Assembly: GCA_025506515.1 (NCBI GenBank)
Contig: CM046453.1
Location: 4,496,410-4,560,409, forward strand
DNA from: Flaveria trinervia
Taxonomy: Eukaryota; Streptophyta; Magnoliopsida; Asterales; Asteraceae
Reading direction: 5' to 3'
DNA length: 64,000 bases
In this document: piece by piece, positions 59,954 to 64,000 of the stretch
Layout of the letters: the number at the start of each line of letters is the position of its first letter
Numbering within the stretch: the stretch's first letter is position 1
Notes under the pieces: model-generated
Seen by the model: only the letters and a program-made list of their open reading frames with translations
The model's database searches: none
What the model was told of the DNA's origin: nothing
Made by a program: the position numbers and the translations under genes

Positions 59954-60560
59954 TTTGACAACTACTGATGCTCTCAGTTCACAAGTACTGATGAGCATTA
60001 GTATACAGCTGTAAAAAATAAGTACTGATAAGTTATTTTATCTTCAGCAGTTTTCATAACTACTAAAGACTAAATTACTTAAAAGTACTGAAGTACTTTA
60101 TTTGTTGAAAAGTATTGATGTAGTTACAACTACTGATGTGGTTACAACTACTGATGTCTGTTCTAACAGATAAGTACTGATGACCAATGAAACTTTTGAA
60201 AATCAGATAGTCTGCTGAGTAAGTGTTAAGGTCAATGAAACAATTGAAATCTGTGAATTAACGACAACAACTGATGAGAAATTTTACTCTTCAATTATTT
60301 CAAACAACTGCTGTTTCATTTCAAAACAACTGAAGCCAAAAGCAAGTCTTCAGTAGTTTCAAACTACTGATGACTAACACAAAGTCTTCAGTTGTTTACA
60401 ACATCTGAAAGTTAAAACCATGTCTTTATTCGTTTTCTAACAACTGATGACTAACACCAAAACTTTCAGTTGTTTTCTTTCAGCCGTTTCATAACCTATA
60501 AATACCTAACCCTAACTTCAAACTTTCCATAAGTCGTTTTCAGAACTTCATCTTCCATTA
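59954..60560 (+). other. element 2 pol/post-pol spacer with AGTACTGATG/ACAACTGATG words
   Basis: Non-coding. AAGTACTGATG, ACAACTACTGATG, ACAACTGATG and CTTCAGTTGTTT/CTTCAGTAGTTT recur throughout. The same words are found in this element's LTR. Near the right end TATAAATACC (60498-60507) resembles a TATA element about 54 bp before the post-pol ATG. Confidence 0.75.
60498..60507 (+). promoter_or_regulatory. TATA-like motif before the post-pol ORF
   Basis: TATAAATACC stands 54 bp upstream of the ATG at 60561, at the end of the motif-rich spacer. It is a candidate core promoter for a separate post-pol transcript; this is inference only. Confidence 0.3.
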
Positions 60561-63500
60561 ATGGTGACCATGCAAATCAAACCACGACACAACTGTGTTG
60601 CCTACCTCACAAAATCGGCCTTTTGGACTAAGTTTGATGATGCCATTGATCTGATGGTTGATTCCCCGTATCACACTGCTTTTCTTCTGAAACCAACCAT
60701 CTATCCGATACCCTTCGCCAATTCTGGACAAATGTCACTGTCCATACTGGTGAGAATGATGTCGCGATCACTCTCCAGTCGTTTGTAAACCAGAAGAAGG
60801 TGGTCCTCACTCCTGCTATCATTCGCCAAACCCTAGATCTGAATGATGCCACCTTTGTCACCGAATACCCGAAGAGCACCACTGATCTATCATTCATCAA
60901 CCATGGGTATGAGGGCGACCTAAGTGCTACCACCATTCTGAAGAAGCACTTCTATTATGCTGAACGCCTAATCTTTCATATTATCAATGTATGCCTTGCC
61001 CCCAAATCCTCTTCATGGGATCAAATATCATCCAGGTGGCAGCAGGTATTGTATTCTATTCTTGAACGTCAAAGCTTAAATTTTTCTGAAATTATATTTT
61101 TGGAATTAAAAGATCTAGAAATGAAACCTGTGGCTAACAGATGGATATTATATCCAAGGTTTCTTATGGCCATAATCATCAATCAATTAAAATCCGATGG
61201 CCCTGTTGGCCTTGGAGTCCCTGCTGTGGTAGTTTTGCCTGAAGTATACTCCAGGCACAACTCTGACCCAAAACTCAAAGAGGCTGCCAAACTACTAAAA
61301 CCCAAGCAGAGGGAACCCACAACCTCCTCCTCCATATCCAAAGTCCCCTCCAAACCACAATCCAAAACAAACCAAAAAGGCTACTCAGGGAGTTGAGTCC
61401 CCTGATGATGCCCCTGCAACACAAAGGTAGGATGAAACTACTGGTAGTAATCCCCCTGTAGTTTCCAAGACTCTACCAGTTGAAACCGCTCAGGTATCCT
61501 TTCAATAGGATCCTGATGCAACCAAAAATGGGGAAACCACATTACTAGAATCTCTCTCACTTGAGAAAATTGCCATTGAAGAGCACCATTCACCCAGGTG
61601 CAATCTTCTTCTCACTTATCTCCCACTGAAGCCACCCCTACAAGCCCAACTGTGGTATTGCACAAGTGCTGACTCAACTACATTCCTCTACCCTTCCCCA
61701 GAAACCTATTACCACTGGGAAAACCTCAACTATTGAGAGGGAGAGGATATAATATGGCTGATAACCACAAACACAGGGATTACAGAGTTCAATCCCTGTG
61801 TAAAGGAGGAGATTCGAACATCTGGTGAGGCTGCCTCTTCTCCTGTTTCAGCACATGAACAGGATGAAGGTGGTGTCATCTCTAAGACCTCACCAGAGGC
61901 GACTGTCAATGAAGGACTAATCCTGAGGTAGGAAGTCCCTAGTTCCAAAAAATAGGGGCACATGTGAATACTGATCTACACTCAGCACATGTTCATCCTG
62001 ATTTAATCAGGAGGTCAGATGATTCAGCAAAGAATGATGATGACCTGGGCTTTTTCTTTGATGTTCTAGCCCACAACACCATTCTTGAGGCTGAGGTATG
62101 CAGACTACAAGAACTACTTGCCAAATTGTCATAAGAATCAAGTCCATCTGCCCATATTCACCCACAGATGGCAGCTTCTCCTGAAGCTCTCCCAAACACT
62201 GAGCCTCTCCCAACAACTGTGCCACCAGCCTCTGATTCAGGCACCATTTCTCAGGGATAGAACCCCTCTGAGCAAATGGTTGCTGCCTTTCAATCCTCCT
62301 TACCTTTCATCACTTCCATCATCACTAACATTGTGCATCAAGCCATTGATGAGAGGCTTTCCTCAAATTTTCAACCTTAGTTGATGATGCTGTTTCTAAG
62401 AGACTTTCTAACATTCAAACCCCTGAACCTAATGCAACCAAAAAGGGGAGTCTAAGTCAGTGAAAGCAGACAAAAGAAAGAGAGTTGAAGAGGAAGAAGA
62501 AAAAGAGAAGAAAGAAAAGGAGATGATCACATACAAGAGAAAGAAGAGTGCTGAACAGACTGAAGATGAGAAAAAGTTAGAAGAACTGATCAAAGAAGCT
62601 GATGAGCAACATAGCAGATCTTTGGATAAGATCATTGATCAACTCTTCAGACAAGGTTTTGACACAGCCAAACTTGAGTCTGAAATTAGACGGCTAGAGA
62701 TTCAAGAGATTGAGCATAGATGGGCAAGTTGTAGTGAGAAAGAAAGGGAAAGGCTGGAAGCTATGATAAGATTCATATCAAAGCATTTGGGAAGATCAAT
62801 CATTGAAGTGAAGTCATGGTTCAGAGACAGTATTTTGAAGATAACCACCAGAATCTATTCTTCTGAAGTATTCAACAAAGGATTGATCATAGAAGCTCTT
62901 GATGAAGCTGGTGCTAAGAAAAGGTCTGATATGGCAAAGTTATCCAAAGCCTCACTCACAACCAAGATGCTAGCGCAGCATGTACAATCTTCAACACCAA
63001 AACAACCAACTTCACAACCCTCAAAACCAACTCCTTTACCCAAGAAACCTACTCAAACCACTACCAATGATGCACCCAAGAAGAAGAGAAGGGTGTTGAG
63101 GATGGAAGAAGAAGAAGAAGATGATGATGAGGATGATAGTCTGCCAATCTCTGCTGTTCTTAAAACAAAGATGCCTGAGCCCAGGAGTCAACCAACAACA
63201 ATCACACCTGACATCCAAAGGAAAATGGTAAAAGTCAAACTTGAAGAAGAAGAACAACACAAATAACATGATGAGCAGCTGTTAAGGATGGTTGATAAAG
63301 AGTTTCCTAAGTCTTCATCCATACAAGCTATGAAGAAACATGCTCAGAGGTTGTATGCTCTCAGATTCACATTTCAATATTAGAAAGAGAGAGTGAGAAT
63401 TTAGCCTGACCCCAGAGTAAGTGACAGAATTCATAAAAAGAATATTCCAAGTCGATACAATGGCCAAGTAAAGAAGACTATAGATGCTGTGATAATGTTG

Positions 63501-63944
63501 GCCATTGTAGTGTCATCCTGGGAAATCCTTAAAGACTTCAAGAGAGCTTACAAGTCTAAGATGACTCCACAAACTTTACTAGAAAACAAAATGGTGAAGA
63601 AGGGGTTGATCTACAAGAAGCTTGAAGAAATAAGAAGAAATGAGCTCCATTTGTTACCTGAAGGTACTCATCCTGATGAGTTTGCATACAGAGAAATAAC
63701 TACTGTGGAGCTAAAGAATGGAAAGAATGTTAAATTCTTATCAAGTACTATGGGCCTGAGTTCTTCTTTGAAAGTGAAGCTGAAGAACTCACAATGGAAG
63801 AACAAGTTGTATTCCATGAGGCCTATGTTAGAGAGTCTTACAGACTCATCATTGGGAAGTAGGTCTCATGGATGGAGTAACAGCTTTGTGTTCAATTCCC
63901 CAAGACAGAGTTCCCATTCATCTTTTGTCTATCAAACTTTCTGA
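60561..63944 (+). pseudogene. element 2 post-pol ('env-like') ORF
   Basis: It starts MVTMQIKPRHNCVAYL. After a frame change near 60715 it reads VVLTPAIIRQTLDLNDATFV, INHGYEG, SSWDQI and YPRFLMAIIINQLKSDGP (60800-61210), matching the same blocks in element 1. Then comes a Ser/Thr/Pro-rich interrupted region (61397-62459). Next is a strongly charged helical, coiled-coil-like segment (62460-62960) and APKKKRRVLRMEEEEEDDDE (63075-63134), a basic nuclear-signal-like patch followed by an acidic run. A further block lies at 63489-63944. No signal peptide or obvious membrane anchor is visible. It is broken by several stops in the middle. Confidence 0.7.
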
Positions 63945-64000
63945 AACCTCTTCCCTGGCCTGAGCTTAATTTGGTGATTTCTGAGCTGATCCAGAAAATG

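Larger units (their letters stand above)
52627..64000 (+). mobile_element. Sirevirus-type Ty1-copia retrotransposon (element 2), right end outside window
   Basis: 5' LTR 52627-53471, PBS TGGTATCAGAGC at 53474-53485 (initiator-Met type), gag, protease, integrase, RT, RNase H, then a post-pol ORF still running at the window edge. All catalytic motifs are present, though several single-base gaps and a few stops split the frames. It is better preserved than element 1 and so probably younger. No 3' LTR is in the window, so LTR divergence cannot be measured here. Confidence 0.9.

Overview
This window looks like plant nuclear DNA: AT-rich, intron-containing and dominated by nested transposable elements. 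I infer a eudicot. An Asteraceae-like genome is suggested, not shown, by the type of Sirevirus-lineage copia elements, whose long post-pol reading frame resembles ones I recall from that family.

Only two host genes can be supported. The first is a small three-exon gene on the minus strand (6902 to 5925) for a plant-type protein of about 124 residues whose function I do not know. The second is a 12-exon plus-strand gene (33175-37361) for homogentisate phytyltransferase (VTE2/HPT), the committed prenyl-transfer step of tocopherol synthesis. All its splice sites are consensus and its Asp-rich motifs are present. Relative to the family, however, four single bases appear to be missing, in exons 2 (twice), 6 and 7. 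A degraded exon-like fragment (5379-5696) lies tail-to-tail with the small gene.

Layout: 1-14.5 kb holds small elements: a micron-like MITE inserted in TA repeats, a LINE reverse-transcriptase relic, tRNA-derived SINEs (one with a perfect 13-bp target duplication), a hAT-like MITE with a perfect 8-bp duplication, a 740-bp foldback, and the first of three related 'CGAAC' MITEs. 14.5-31.7 kb is a Helitron-like element split by a degenerate 16-kb Sirevirus-type copia (14823-30761). That copia is itself interrupted by a tandem LTR-internal-LTR-internal-LTR array of a small non-autonomous retrotransposon (15357-19619). 32.5-37.8 kb is the VTE2 locus, with a GC-rich MITE just upstream. 38-52.6 kb is intergenic, with hAT-like MITEs, a second Helitron copy in inverse orientation containing a nested Helitron, a 1.25-kb Mutator-like foldback with near-identical 9-bp flanks, and a second micron-like element nested in another MITE. 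52627-64000 is a second, younger Sirevirus-type copia (5' LTR, PBS, gag, protease, integrase, RT, RNase H, long post-pol ORF) that runs off the right edge.

Main points of interest: (a) in each copia the same short element-specific words recur in the LTR and in the pol/post-pol spacer; (b) the post-pol proteins of the two copias are related and carry basic, nuclear-signal-like stretches rather than envelope features; (c) the three-LTR array has unlike flanks and replaces part of its host element, which suggests recombination between two insertions; (d) single-base gaps recur in host and transposon frames alike, so residual consensus errors must be excluded before VTE2 is called a pseudogene.
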